From contig NZ_JGZE01000001.1 in assembly GCF_000741285.1 (NCBI RefSeq), positions 62,001-126,000 of the forward strand: 64,000 bases of DNA. The letters are read 5' to 3'. The stretch is from Bifidobacterium mongoliense DSM 21395. Lineage in GTDB: Bacteria; Actinomycetota; Actinomycetes; Actinomycetales; Bifidobacteriaceae. The position numbers and the translations under genes were made by a program. Of this stretch, positions 1 through 9,302 are shown in pieces; position 1 is the first letter of the stretch, and the number at the start of each line of letters is the position of its first letter. The notes beneath the pieces were generated by a model. It was not told where the DNA came from. It saw nothing but the letters and a program-made list of their open reading frames with translations, and searched no databases.

Positions 1-1905
1 GTCGGGACCACGCGGTCCGTCTCCTTCCTTGCCCCACGCTCACTGTACCTGCGCACGGATGCTGCGCGCACGATCCGCGTCTGGGTCCAGGAGCCTCGCG
101 GAACGATCCTGCCGCTCGCCGCCGTCCGCGCCAACGTGCGGGTACCGTTCCAGATCGACGGCCTGCGGGTGGGCGGCATGATCATCCTCGCCGCACTGGT
201 CCTCGCCTGGCGGCCGGGCAGCCGGCTGTGGTCGATTCCCCTTGACCTCGGCAGCCGCCGTCAATGCTGGGGATTCATGGCGGCGGTCGGAGTGCTCGCG
301 GTCATCGCCGTCGTCGGCGTCGTCAGCGCGCTGCGGTCCCCCGCACCACTCGCGTTCCATGCCCCCGCGGGCTACACCTATGACTTCGATCTCTACGGGC
401 ATCTCGCCGACTCGCTGCTGCACGGCCGGCTGTGGCTCGATCTGCCGACGCCCGATGCGCTGTTCCACGCGGACCACCCCTACGACACCGCCGTGCGCGA
501 ACGGCTCCTCGCTCAGGGCGTCTCGCCGATCTACTGGGATTACGCCTGGTTCGATGGCCATTGGTACTCATACTTCGGTGCGCTCCCCGCCCTCCTGATC
601 TTCGCGCCGTACCGACTCATATCCTCATGGTGGGTTCCCGGCGGAGCCATGATGCCCTCCTCGGCGGCCGTGATTCTGCTGGCGTTCGGCTTCCTGCTCA
701 CCGCCGGTCTGCTGGTCGTCACACTGGTGCGCCGCCTCGCGCCGCGGGCTTCGCTGGCCGCGACCTCGATGGCCCTGGCGCTCATGCTCGTCGGATCGAA
801 CATCGGTTATCTCATCCTGCGCACGAATTTCTATTCCGTGCCCTTCGTCGCCGCCATGCTGCTCGCCACGCTTGGTCTGCTGCTCTGGCTCTCGGCCGTC
901 GGCACCACCAACGACACGACCAACGACCAGGCACCCGGGCTGACCGAAGAACGTCGGCTCCCCCGCCGGGGTCGATGGCAGGTGGAGGGCGCCCCCGCGC
1001 TGTCCCTGCCCCGTCTGGCCGGCGGTACCGCCGCCATAGCGGCCACCCTCGCCTGCCGCCCCACCTTCGCGCCGACGTCCCTGTTGGGATTCGCCATCTT
1101 CTGGCCGCAGATCAAAGCCCTGTGCCGACGGGGCGGCCCACGCTGGCGATGCGGGTCCCTGCGCGGTCTCCTCGTGAGCGTGCTGGCCCCCGCGGGGTGT
1201 TTCCTCGCGGCCGTGGGATGGTACAACGCCCGGCGTTTCGGCTCACCCCTCGATTTCGGGGTCGACTACCAGATGACCGTCACCGACATGACCTCGTACC
1301 GAGCGTCGGCGGCCAATGTGCTGCACATGATCGGCTATTATCTGGCGCTGCCCCTGCACCCGACCGACCGCTTCCCCTTCCTGGCGATATCACCCACTCC
1401 GCTGCCCCGTTGGGGGTTCACCGAACCGATGATCGGCGGCATGGTCATGCTGTGTCCGGCGCTGCTGATGGCGCTCGCGACGCCCTTCCTGCGTCGACGG
1501 ATGCACCGCAACGGATCATGGCGATTCCTCACCGCCTGCATGGCGCTCGCGATGACCCTCATCGTCGTGGACGCCGTGACGGGAGGCCTGGGTTGGCGCT
1601 ACATGGCCGATTTCTGCTGGCTGTTCGCCCTGCCCGCCATCGGGGCGATGCTGGTGATGCTCGGCGAGACGGCTCCGGACCCGTTGCCCGACGGTCCAAC
1701 GTCGCCGACCGCGCCATCGACGACGACACGTACGCGTATCCGGCGGGTTCGCTTATGGTGCACGCGTTCGGCCATGCTGGCGCTGCTGCTGGACTGCCTG
1801 CTCATCACGCTGCTGTCGGCCTTCGTGTTGGGGCGCGACGACTCCCTGATGCGCACCTCACCGGGGCTGTTCCATATCGTCAGCTCCTGGTTCACCGTGC
1901 TCTGA
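1..1905 (+). CDS. Polytopic membrane protein, 5' end cut by the window edge
   Basis: The frame is open from base 1 with no stop, so the true start lies upstream and at least 634 codons are present. About 11-12 hydrophobic helices are spread along the protein. An extracytoplasmic-looking loop rich in aromatic residues (SPIYWDYAWFDGHWYSYFG) follows the second or third helix. This loop style, with nearby HADHPYD and R-E-R-L residues, is familiar from uncharacterised multi-TM proteins of bifidobacteria and Firmicutes that resemble GT39-like glycosyltransferases. No catalytic motif can be assigned with certainty. The C-terminal part has further TM segments and ends in SSWFTVL. Function is unknown; a role in cell-envelope glycan assembly is only inferred. 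Confidence 0.75.
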   Translation, partial: VGTTRSVSFLAPRSLYLRTDAARTIRVWVQEPRGTILPLAAVRANVRVPFQIDGLRVGGMIILAALVLAWRPGSRLWSIPLDLGSRRQCWGFMAAVGVLAVIAVVGVVSALRSPAPLAFHAPAGYTYDFDLYGHLADSLLHGRLWLDLPTPDALFHADHPYDTAVRERLLAQGVSPIYWDYAWFDGHWYSYFGALPALLIFAPYRLISSWWVPGGAMMPSSAAVILLAFGFLLTAGLLVVTLVRRLAPRASLAATSMALALMLVGSNIGYLILRTNFYSVPFVAAMLLATLGLLLWLSAVGTTNDTTNDQAPGLTEERRLPRRGRWQVEGAPALSLPRLAGGTAAIAATLACRPTFAPTSLLGFAIFWPQIKALCRRGGPRWRCGSLRGLLVSVLAPAGCFLAAVGWYNARRFGSPLDFGVDYQMTVTDMTSYRASAANVLHMIGYYLALPLHPTDRFPFLAISPTPLPRWGFTEPMIGGMVMLCPALLMALATPFLRRRMHRNGSWRFLTACMALAMTLIVVDAVTGGLGWRYMADFCWLFALPAIGAMLVMLGETAPDPLPDGPTSPTAPSTTTRTRIRRVRLWCTRSAMLALLLDCLLITLLSAFVLGRDDSLMRTSPGLFHIVSSWFTVL

Positions 1906-1984
1906 ATGCGATCGGCCTTGGACCTCGGGCCTGGACATCGGGCCTTGGAGACGCCGAGCGCCCTCGCCGCGTCGGCGTCTGGGC

Positions 1985-3172
1985 TCAGCCCAGCATACGG
2001 CTCACGGTCTCGATGACCTGACGGATGTGCCGTTCGAATTCCTCGGGTTCGGGCAGGAGCGAAACGGCCAGATAGCCATTCGATGGCATATCGAAGAAGT
2101 AGCCGGGCTGACCGGTCAGGCCGTGTTCGCGAATCATGCTCAGCACGAGTTCATCCTCGTCGAGGACCGCGGGGACACGCAGCAGGACGTTCCACCCGCC
2201 TTCGGCGCGCAGCACGGAGATGGGGCTGCCCCCATCCTCCTCAAGCATCCGGTGGAGCGCCGTGAGATTACCGCGCACCCGCGCCTGGACCAACGCGGTC
2301 TGCGCTTCGGCATCGTCCAGCAGCGCGGGGATGCGCCGCGCGATGATATCGCTCATCGGCAGGTAATCATCGGCGATCACATCGAGTCGTCGTGTGGCCT
2401 CGCGTACCTCGACGTCGGGGCCTGACAACCGGATCCACCCGACCTTGGCATGGGGCGCCGCCAACATCTTGGAGAAGCCGTCGAGGCCGCAGGTGAGCAC
2501 CGCCGGCTCTCCGGCCAATCGATCGTTGCCGGGGAACGGCTCCAACGCGTAATCGAAGAAGACCTCATCGGCGATCAGGGCGATGCCGTGGCGCGTGCAC
2601 AGGTCCAGCAGCGCGGCGCGCTCCTGCGGTCTGACGTACGAACCGGTCGGATTGTTCGGATTGATGACGATCAACGCCCTCACCCGGTCCCCTTGGGGAC
2701 CGTCCAGCACGGCGGCGATGCCGGCGAGATCGATGACCCACGACCCGTCGAATCGCAACTGATAGGGCAGGGCATGCACGTTCTCGAGCCGGGCGATCGA
2801 TGCGATCAGCGGATAGCCGGGGGTCGGCGCCAGGACGGCGTCGCCAGCGTCGCAGAACAGTTTCATGAGCCAGGAATAGGCCTGCGACGTCGAGCTGAGC
2901 AGATACAGATGCTCGGGATCCACCGCGGGCAGTCGATAGGAGCGGGTTCGTTCGTCCTGGTCGGTGAGGAATCGCGCCAGCGCGCGACGCGCCTCGATGG
3001 GGCCGCGGGGCTGGGCCCGATACACCGAGGACAACCCCTCCGGCGCCAGACCGTGACGGGTGGGATTGGAATCGTTGAGCGATGTCAGCGCCTCCCCCGC
3101 GGCGAGCGCCCGCCGTTGCTCGACGATGATGGGATTGGGGTTGCCGGTATCGACTCGTGAGGAGAAACGCAC
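1985..3172 (-). CDS. Pyridoxal-phosphate aminotransferase, class I/II
   Basis: Fold type I aminotransferase of 395 aa, a usual length. Visible features are N-P-N-N-P-T-G at about 171-177, the D of ADEVF near 202 (pyridine-N contact) and the Schiff-base lysine in GFSKMLAAPHAKVGW near K235. The N-terminal SLNDSNPTRHGLAPEGL resembles a bifidobacterial subgroup annotated as aspartate- or alanine-type aminotransferases; the substrate cannot be decided. The start is GTG at 3172 with no Shine-Dalgarno, but a TAGGCT box lies exactly 7 nt upstream, suggesting leaderless initiation. It lies downstream of ppgK on the same strand with a 66-nt gap. Confidence 0.9.
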   Translation of the reverse strand: MRFSSRVDTGNPNPIIVEQRRALAAGEALTSLNDSNPTRHGLAPEGLSSVYRAQPRGPIEARRALARFLTDQDERTRSYRLPAVDPEHLYLLSSTSQAYSWLMKLFCDAGDAVLAPTPGYPLIASIARLENVHALPYQLRFDGSWVIDLAGIAAVLDGPQGDRVRALIVINPNNPTGSYVRPQERAALLDLCTRHGIALIADEVFFDYALEPFPGNDRLAGEPAVLTCGLDGFSKMLAAPHAKVGWIRLSGPDVEVREATRRLDVIADDYLPMSDIIARRIPALLDDAEAQTALVQARVRGNLTALHRMLEEDGGSPISVLRAEGGWNVLLRVPAVLDEDELVLSMIREHGLTGQPGYFFDMPSNGYLAVSLLPEPEEFERHIRQVIETVSRMLG

Positions 3173-3179
3173 GACGCCC

Positions 3180-3185
3180 AGCCTA
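3180..3185 (-). promoter_or_regulatory. Candidate -10 box (TAGGCT) for leaderless aminotransferase mRNA
   Basis: TAGGCT fits TANNNT and is separated by 7 nt from the GTG start at 3172, so a transcript would begin at or next to the start codon. No Shine-Dalgarno sequence is visible. No good -35 is seen. Confidence 0.35.
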
Positions 3186-3238
3186 GCCGCACCCTCAGGC
3201 AGCGACCGGACCGGGCGTCGACGACGTCAGCTATCGAA

Positions 3239-4009
3239 TCAGTGCAGCTGCTTCGTCGTGGCGTAATAGGCCGCACCGATGATGCCGGCCTCGTTGCGCA
3301 ACTTGGCGGGGACGATTTCGGCATTGATGTCGATGAGCGGCAGGAACTTGTCGCTGGCCCGGCTCACGCCGCCGCCGACGACGAAGAGGTCGGGGTTGAA
3401 GTACTTCTCGAGCAGGCCGTAGTACTTCGTCAGACGCTTGGCCCACTGCTTGTAGCTCAGCCCCTCGTTGTCCTTGACGGAGGAGGCGGCCCACTTCTCG
3501 GCGTCGCCCTTGCCCTTGGGCAGTTCGATGTGACCGAGCTCGGTGTTCGGGATGAGCACGCCGTTGTAGATCAGGGCCGTGCCGATGCCGGTGCCGAGAG
3601 TGGTGGCGATGACCAGGCCATCCTGGCCCTTGGCCGCACCGAACCGCTGCTCGGCGAGTCCGGCGGCGTCGGCGTCATTGACGACCGTGACAGGGCGTCC
3701 GCACGCCTCGGAGAAGACCTCGGTGACATCGACACCGATCCACGACTGATCGAGATTCGCCATGAAGTCAAGCTTCTGACCTGGTTTGATGGGGGCCGGG
3801 AACGCGACGCCCATGGGGGTGTCCTCGCCCACTTCGAAGTGCTCGAGCTGCTGCTTGACGATGGCCGCAACCGATTGGGGCGTCGAGACCTTCGGGGTAA
3901 GGATCTTGAGACGCGGCTCGGCGAACTCACCATGTTCGAGATCCACCGGCGCCGCCTTGATGCCGGAGCCCCCGATATCGACGCCGAAAGCCTGTGCAGT
4001 TGCAATCAT
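3239..4009 (-). CDS. ppgK: Polyphosphate glucokinase (ROK family)
   Basis: Phosphorylates glucose using polyphosphate and/or ATP in the cytoplasm. ROK-family features are an N-terminal phosphate loop DIGGSGIKA, the NDADAAGLAE segment carrying the catalytic-base Asp, and TTLGTGIGTALIYNG. The C-terminal GHIELPKGKGDAEKWA and SYKQWAKRLTKYYG are characteristic of actinobacterial PpgK and differ from the CxCGxxGC zinc motif of other ROK kinases. Length (256 aa) is normal. Two ATGs stand in tandem (4012 and 4009). GAGAGG lies 3 nt from the first and 6 nt from the second, so the second is preferred. The aminotransferase follows on the same strand. Confidence 0.93.
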   Translation of the reverse strand: MIATAQAFGVDIGGSGIKAAPVDLEHGEFAEPRLKILTPKVSTPQSVAAIVKQQLEHFEVGEDTPMGVAFPAPIKPGQKLDFMANLDQSWIGVDVTEVFSEACGRPVTVVNDADAAGLAEQRFGAAKGQDGLVIATTLGTGIGTALIYNGVLIPNTELGHIELPKGKGDAEKWAASSVKDNEGLSYKQWAKRLTKYYGLLEKYFNPDLFVVGGGVSRASDKFLPLIDINAEIVPAKLRNEAGIIGAAYYATTKQLH

Positions 4010-4272
4010 CATAAACCTCTCTATCAGTCATGATTATAAATCGTTCGACCGGCCATCCATGGCGCCGCTGCAGCGACACATCACACGCCACGGATACGTG
4101 GAGCAAGCGTTTGCATCATACGTGGCCGGGGTGACTTATCGCGGTGTCCCGGCGCGCGTCGGACGGCTCGGGCAACCAGGCTCACCCGGGACCAACCCGT
4201 CAAGCTCAGGGCGAAGGGAAGCGGGACGCGTGTTGCGCACCGTGCGGTTTTGTGCTTGGATGTGCTGTGCAA

Positions 4273-4418
4273 GTTTCAGGGAAGGTGCGACTCCTTACTG
4301 GCGGTAACGGCTCATCCGGGATTCATAACGGATGAAGGCGAAGCCCGCAACCCGCGTACCCACGCGGTTGACCCGGTGAGAATCCGGAGCCAACGGTTAC
4401 AGTCCGGATGGAAGAAAC
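4273..4418 (+). promoter_or_regulatory. FMN riboswitch (RFN element)
   Basis: Sequence matches the RFN consensus in order: TTCAGGGAAGGTGCGACTCC, TACTGGCGGTAA, GAAGCCCGC, then GACCCGGTGAGAATCCGGAG, CCAACGGTTACAGTCCGGATG and GAAGAAAC. The closing helix P1 is exact: GTTTC (4273-4277) pairs with GAAAC (4414-4418). The next bases are the Shine-Dalgarno GAGG (4419-4422), 5 nt before the ribU ATG at 4428. FMN binding, which stabilises P1, is therefore expected to limit ribosome access, and no separate terminator is seen between aptamer and start. This identifies the downstream transporter as a riboflavin importer. Confidence 0.93.
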
Positions 4419-4427
4419 GAGGCTCCC

Positions 4428-5126
4428 ATGAGCTCTATTCAGCATGCCGAAAACGGCTTCGATCAAACCAATTCCGCACACCGCGCCGATACCGGCGCCG
4501 CTGCGGGCAAGGACGCCGCGGGCGCCGGGCATCTCACCGATGCGCAATCCGCCGCATTGCGTTCGACGGAGGCACGCAACGCCCACGACACCGGCGTATC
4601 CGATTCCGGCCGCTGGTCCACGCGCCGCATCGCCATCTACGCCCTCTTCGTCGCCCTGGCGATCGTCACCAGCTTCATCGAAGTGCCGCTCATGCCCGCC
4701 ATGCCCTGGCTCAAATACGACCCCTCGGGCATCATCGTGCTGATCGCCGGATTCGCTTTCGGGCCATCCGCGGCGTCCATCGTCGGCGTGCTGGGCTTCG
4801 CCCCGCATCTGCTCATGGACCCGTGGGGCGCCCTCCTGGCCATCCTCGTGGCATTGGGCCTGGGCCTGCCCTCCGCCTTCATCTACCGTTCCCACCGCTC
4901 GCGCAAGGCCGCGGCGCTCGGTCTGGTCGTCGGTGCATTGGTCGCCTTGGCCGTGGCGATTCTGGGCAATCTCATCATCACGCCGATCTACGCCAAGATG
5001 AGCGTCCAGGCCGTGGCGGCGCTGATCGTGCCCGCATTGCTGCCGTTCAACCTCATTAAATTCGCCATCGACGGCATCGCCACCTACGTCATCTACAAGC
5101 CGGTCTCGAACCTGCTGCACCGCTGA
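4428..5126 (+). CDS. ribU: Riboflavin ECF transporter S component RibU
   Basis: Substrate-binding membrane subunit of an energy-coupling-factor importer. The protein has 232 aa: about 60 hydrophilic residues, then roughly six TM helices starting at RRIAIYALFVALAIVTSF. The segment PWLKYDPSGIIVLIAGFAFGP resembles the RibU/FmnP signature for the flavin site, and the A-x-x-x-A-type face needed to contact EcfT lies in helix 1. The FMN riboswitch immediately upstream supports riboflavin as substrate. The ATG has GAGG 5 nt upstream, directly next to the riboswitch P1. The fused ECF module follows after 14 nt. The long polar N-terminal extension is longer than in Firmicute RibU. Confidence 0.92.
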   Translation: MSSIQHAENGFDQTNSAHRADTGAAAGKDAAGAGHLTDAQSAALRSTEARNAHDTGVSDSGRWSTRRIAIYALFVALAIVTSFIEVPLMPAMPWLKYDPSGIIVLIAGFAFGPSAASIVGVLGFAPHLLMDPWGALLAILVALGLGLPSAFIYRSHRSRKAAALGLVVGALVALAVAILGNLIITPIYAKMSVQAVAALIVPALLPFNLIKFAIDGIATYVIYKPVSNLLHR

Positions 5127-5140
5127 TCGGAGGCGACAGC

Positions 5141-7690
5141 ATGAGCGCCGAGGCCATATTCGACCCGAGCGACGTCCGCGAGCGGACGAACCAAGAGTCG
5201 CCGAGCCCAGTCGCTTCGGCGACCCCGGATGTCCGGAGCGCCGCCGATCCGGACATCTCCGTGGTGGCCAGCCTGCGCAATGTGCGCTTCAGCTACGACC
5301 GGGGCGCCACATGGGCGCTTGACGGCGTCGATCTGGACATTCGCGCCGGCGAAAGCCTGTGCCTGATGGGACCCAACGGTTCCGGGAAATCCACGTTGTC
5401 GAAGATCCTGGCGGGACTCATCGCCCCGGACCACGGCGTCGTCGAACTCCTGGGATCCACCGTCTTCGACGACGACGGGCCGCGACCGCAGGAATACCGG
5501 CGCGCCCGCCGGTCGATCGGCGCGGTGTTCCAGAACCCCGAGGATCAGATCGTCACCACCGTCGTGCAGGACGACATCGCCTTCGGCCCCGAGAATCTCG
5601 GATTCCCACGGGAACGCATCGGCGATCGCATGGCATACGCCCTGGATGCGGTGGACATGGCACGGTACCGCGACGCCGATCCGACCCATATGAGCGGCGG
5701 ACAGCAACAGCGCATCGCCATCGCCGGAGCGTTGGCGATGGAACCCCGCATGATCGTCCTCGACGAACCCACCGCAATGCTCGACACCGTCGCACGCCAC
5801 GATGTGGTGCACACGCTGCACCGCATGCACCAGGCGGGCACGACGATCGTGCACGTCACCCATCTCGCCGACGAAACGCCCCACGCCGACCGCATCATCC
5901 GTCTGGACCACGGCCGGATCGTGGCCGACATCCGCCGCGACGGGTCATGGCCCGCCGAGACCTCGACGTTGCCGGAATTCATCCAGGCGCCCCGGGATCG
6001 CACGCACGATCATCCGGATGCACACCCCGATGCCGTCGTGGGCGCCGACGGCGGCGCAGCTCCCGACAGCGACGCGACGCGCCCGTCATGCCCGGTCATC
6101 GACTCCCAATGGCGTGCGCACACCACCGAGCCCGCGATCGAAGTCAGCCACGTCTCGAAACACTATGGGTACGGCGGCGCGACGGTGATCAACGACCTGT
6201 CCTTCAGCGTCTCCCGCGGCGAAACGGTCGCGATCATGGGACGCAACGGCTCGGGGAAGACGACGCTCGCCCGCATGATCTGCGCGCTGACCCGCCCGGA
6301 CAGCGGCACGATCCGCGTCGGCGGATTGGACGTGACCTCGCGCTCCCGACGCGCCCGCAAGGCGCTGCGCCGCGAGACGGGGTTCATCATGCAACGGCCC
6401 GAACGCCAGTTGTTCGCTCGAACCGTCGCCGCCGACATCGCCTACGGGCCGGGCAACCAGGGCCTGTCGCCCACGGAGGTCAGGGAACGCGTCGACGAGG
6501 CGATGACGCTCGTGCACATCTCCCATCTCGCGCAGCGTTCGCCCTTCAGTCTCTCCGGCGGACAGCAGCGCCTGGTCGCCATCGCCGGCATCCTCGCCTG
6601 CCGGCCGAACATCCTCGTCATGGACGAGCCCACGGCCAGTCTCGACGCCCGTGCCAAGACCGGTATCCATGACCTCGTCCACGAGCTGCGGACCCGCGGG
6701 GTCACCATGCTGCTCATCACGCATTCGCCGCAGGAGGCCGCGAGCCTGTGTGACCGGACGCTGCAGATGCCGACGCCCGATGAGGCTGCGGATATGGATG
6801 CGGCCACTGGCACGAAGATGGACTCGGCCGTCAACGAGCCGGCAGAGACGCCCCGCACGACCACGACATCGCACGACCACCCGGATCACGTTGCGATCGA
6901 AGGCAGGACGGCCGTCCATCCGGTTCCCTCCCCCTCGTTCATCGCTTCGCTCGACCCTCGCGTCAAACTCGTCTCCTTCCTGGCGCTCATGTTCACCGCC
7001 TTCACCGTCGTCTCACCCGCGCAGCTCATCGCCACGGCGGTCATGGTCACGGCCATGACGATCGCCGCACGCATGCATCCGCGGGCAATGTGGCGTTCCA
7101 TCAGCGGCTTCCTGGCGCTCTTCGCCGCCATGGGACTGCTCAACGTGTTCTTCGTGCGTGGAGGGCGCACCCTCGCCACCGTCTTCACCATCCCCATCAC
7201 GACCGACGGGCTCATGGTGGCCGTGCTCTACACCAGCCGACTCGCCATGGTCATCATTCTCGGCGCGATACTGCTGGCCACCACGATGCCGACCTCACTG
7301 ACCGACGCGGTCGGTTCGCTGCTCTCGCCGCTGCGCCGCCGCGTGCACACCCAGGAACTTGCGTTGGTCATGAGCCTGGCGCTGCGGTTCATGCCGACCC
7401 TGACCCTGGAGACCCATGCGATCATCGACGCCCAGGCCGCACGCGGTGGCAGCATCGAAACCGGGTCGCTCACGCAGCGCATCAGGGCGCTCGGCGCCAT
7501 CCTCATCCCGGTGTTCGCCGGCACCCTGCGGCATGCCGACAACCTCAGCCTCGCCCTGGACGCGCGCTGTTACGAGGAAGGCATCCACAGAACCCATTGG
7601 CGCCGGATGAGCATCGCCGCACGGGACATCGTCTTCGCCACGTTGTGCGCGGCCTACATCATGCTGCTCATCGCACTCATGTTCCTCTGA
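5141..7690 (+). CDS. Fused ECF module: EcfA-EcfA'-EcfT in one polypeptide
   Basis: An 849-aa protein combining three subunits that are usually separate. ATPase domain 1 has Walker A GPNGSGKST (about 77-85), Q-loop VFQNPEDQI, signature MSGGQQQR (184-191) and Walker B VLDEPT. An acidic/polar linker (about 265-330) follows. ATPase domain 2 has GRNGSGKTT (367-375), Q-loop MQRPERQLF, LSGGQQRL (471-478) and VMDEPTASLD. After a second polar linker (about 545-600), an EcfT-like permease with several TM helices follows from SFIASLDPRVKL. It carries an A-L-D-A-R-C-Y-x-E-G segment comparable to the EcfT coupling motif. The ATG has GGAGG 7 nt upstream and lies 14 nt after ribU. It powers riboflavin uptake and may serve other S components. 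Confidence 0.92.
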   Translation: MSAEAIFDPSDVRERTNQESPSPVASATPDVRSAADPDISVVASLRNVRFSYDRGATWALDGVDLDIRAGESLCLMGPNGSGKSTLSKILAGLIAPDHGVVELLGSTVFDDDGPRPQEYRRARRSIGAVFQNPEDQIVTTVVQDDIAFGPENLGFPRERIGDRMAYALDAVDMARYRDADPTHMSGGQQQRIAIAGALAMEPRMIVLDEPTAMLDTVARHDVVHTLHRMHQAGTTIVHVTHLADETPHADRIIRLDHGRIVADIRRDGSWPAETSTLPEFIQAPRDRTHDHPDAHPDAVVGADGGAAPDSDATRPSCPVIDSQWRAHTTEPAIEVSHVSKHYGYGGATVINDLSFSVSRGETVAIMGRNGSGKTTLARMICALTRPDSGTIRVGGLDVTSRSRRARKALRRETGFIMQRPERQLFARTVAADIAYGPGNQGLSPTEVRERVDEAMTLVHISHLAQRSPFSLSGGQQRLVAIAGILACRPNILVMDEPTASLDARAKTGIHDLVHELRTRGVTMLLITHSPQEAASLCDRTLQMPTPDEAADMDAATGTKMDSAVNEPAETPRTTTTSHDHPDHVAIEGRTAVHPVPSPSFIASLDPRVKLVSFLALMFTAFTVVSPAQLIATAVMVTAMTIAARMHPRAMWRSISGFLALFAAMGLLNVFFVRGGRTLATVFTIPITTDGLMVAVLYTSRLAMVIILGAILLATTMPTSLTDAVGSLLSPLRRRVHTQELALVMSLALRFMPTLTLETHAIIDAQAARGGSIETGSLTQRIRALGAILIPVFAGTLRHADNLSLALDARCYEEGIHRTHWRRMSIAARDIVFATLCAAYIMLLIALMFL

Positions 7691-7759
7691 CTCACGAATC
7701 TCGCTGACGACTATGCCGCCCGATCCAAGGGGTGCCCGGCCCTGTCGCCAGGCGGGTCA

Positions 7760-7794
7760 TCGGGGCCGTTCACCCCTACGGGAAACGGCCCCGA
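7760..7794 (+). terminator. Hairpin after the riboflavin transporter operon
   Basis: An 11-bp perfect stem (TCGGGGCCGTT with AACGGCCCCGA) encloses a GC-rich loop that can pair further. It lies 70 nt after the ECF stop and before the amidohydrolase. There is no T-run, so it is a GC-rich hairpin of the kind common in actinobacteria. Confidence 0.55.
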
Positions 7795-7851
7795 CACCCA
7801 CGATGCGGATGATACAGTGAAACGAATATCAGAGACTATCACAGGAGATTG

Positions 7852-9201
7852 ATGATGATGCTTCCCGGGCGAACATCGAAGATCGAACCCTTCGCCATCG
7901 ATCATGCGACCATCGGCACAGGCGACGTCGACGGCACCACGCTGAGCGACATGAGCGTCGTGGTGAACGAGACCGGACGCATCGAGACCATCGCACCGAG
8001 CGACACCATCGGCATACCCGCCCACTACCATCGCATCGATGCAACGGGCAAATACGTGGCGCCCGGACTCATCAACGCGCATGTCCACCTCTTCTCCGAC
8101 GGCAGGCCGCTGGACCCGGACCGCGCCACGCCGCGAGCCCAGAAACGTCTCAAATCCCTGCTGAGCACACCGGGCGGCCGAGCCGTAGCCACGTCGAAGG
8201 CCCGTACGAATCTGACGACACTGCTACGCTCCGGGGTCACGACGGTCCGGACTTTGGGCGATATCGGCTACGAGGCCGTGGCATTGCGCCGCAAGGTCGA
8301 ATCCGGGGCGCTGCTCGGTCCGCGGATACTCGCATCGGGACCAATGCTGGCCGTACCTGAAGGGCATGGGGCGCCGCTGGTGGCACTGACCGGTGAGGGT
8401 CCTGACGAGTCGCGCCGCAATGCGGAGACGAACATCGACCACGGCGTGAATGTCCTCAAGATCGCCGCTACGGGCGGCATCACCGACGCCCAGGAACCCG
8501 GCGAGGCCGGAAGACCACAGATGGATGTCGCCTCCATGCGGGCGATATGCGATGTCGCCCATGCGGACGATATGATCGTGGCGGCCCACGCGCAGAGCCC
8601 CGAAGGGGTGCGCGCGGCTCTCGAGGCGGGTGTCGACACCATCGAACATGGAGCTCACCTGAACGAGGAGACGCTGGAGTTGTTCGCCGACAATCCCCAT
8701 GCCCTTCGGGGATATTCAGCACTCATACCGACCATGTCCGCAGGTCTCGCCCTGACGGCACTGCCCCAGGAACTCACCGGCATCAACGACATCCAGGCGG
8801 CCAGCGCCAAGGAGATCACCGATGGCATGATCGCCGGTGCACGAAATGCGCACATGCATGGCGTCAAGGTCGGCGTGGGCACCGATTCCGGGATGACCTT
8901 CGTCACGCAGTACTCCACGTGGCGCGAACTGTACCTGCTCGCCCACTACGCGGGATTCAGCGCCGCCGAAGCCTTCCATGCCGCCACGCAGGGCAATGCC
9001 GAAATCCTTGGGATCTCTCGCGAGACGGGCTCCATCACGGTCGGCAAGTCGGCCGATCTGCTCGTGCTCGATGACGATCCGGCACGCGACCTGCGCACCC
9101 TGGCCTCGCCGAAACTCGTGGTCACCGCCGGAAGGCCGGTATGGCGCCCGCACGTGCGGCACATCGAATCCATCGACGCGCCGCTCGACACGAAGCTCTG
9201 A
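7852..9201 (+). CDS. Amidohydrolase family protein (imidazolonepropionase-like)
   Basis: Metal-dependent hydrolase of the amidohydrolase superfamily, about 449 aa. It shows the TIM-barrel metal-site pattern: HxH in LINAHVHLFSDG, a lysine in VLKIAATGG that could be carboxylated, H in VAAHAQS, H in IEHGAHL and D in VGTDSGM. The N- and C-terminal beta-sandwich segments are present (KYVAPGL and the ADLLVLDDDPARDL segment). The nearest functional analogues cleave cyclic amides, or dipeptides of the Xaa-Pro type; the substrate is unknown. TTG ATG ATG ATG occur in series at 7849-7860. AGGAG at 7843-7847 gives the best spacing for the ATG at 7852 or 7855, so the first ATG is reported. Confidence 0.88.
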   Translation: MMMLPGRTSKIEPFAIDHATIGTGDVDGTTLSDMSVVVNETGRIETIAPSDTIGIPAHYHRIDATGKYVAPGLINAHVHLFSDGRPLDPDRATPRAQKRLKSLLSTPGGRAVATSKARTNLTTLLRSGVTTVRTLGDIGYEAVALRRKVESGALLGPRILASGPMLAVPEGHGAPLVALTGEGPDESRRNAETNIDHGVNVLKIAATGGITDAQEPGEAGRPQMDVASMRAICDVAHADDMIVAAHAQSPEGVRAALEAGVDTIEHGAHLNEETLELFADNPHALRGYSALIPTMSAGLALTALPQELTGINDIQAASAKEITDGMIAGARNAHMHGVKVGVGTDSGMTFVTQYSTWRELYLLAHYAGFSAAEAFHAATQGNAEILGISRETGSITVGKSADLLVLDDDPARDLRTLASPKLVVTAGRPVWRPHVRHIESIDAPLDTKL

Positions 9202-9302
9202 CGCACCGACATCCGTCGGTACTACCGGTTGCGGCCCAGCAACCCGGACGTGGCACAGTAACGCCCGACACAGCAACAGCACAGCAACCCGAGTACGCCA
9301 CT

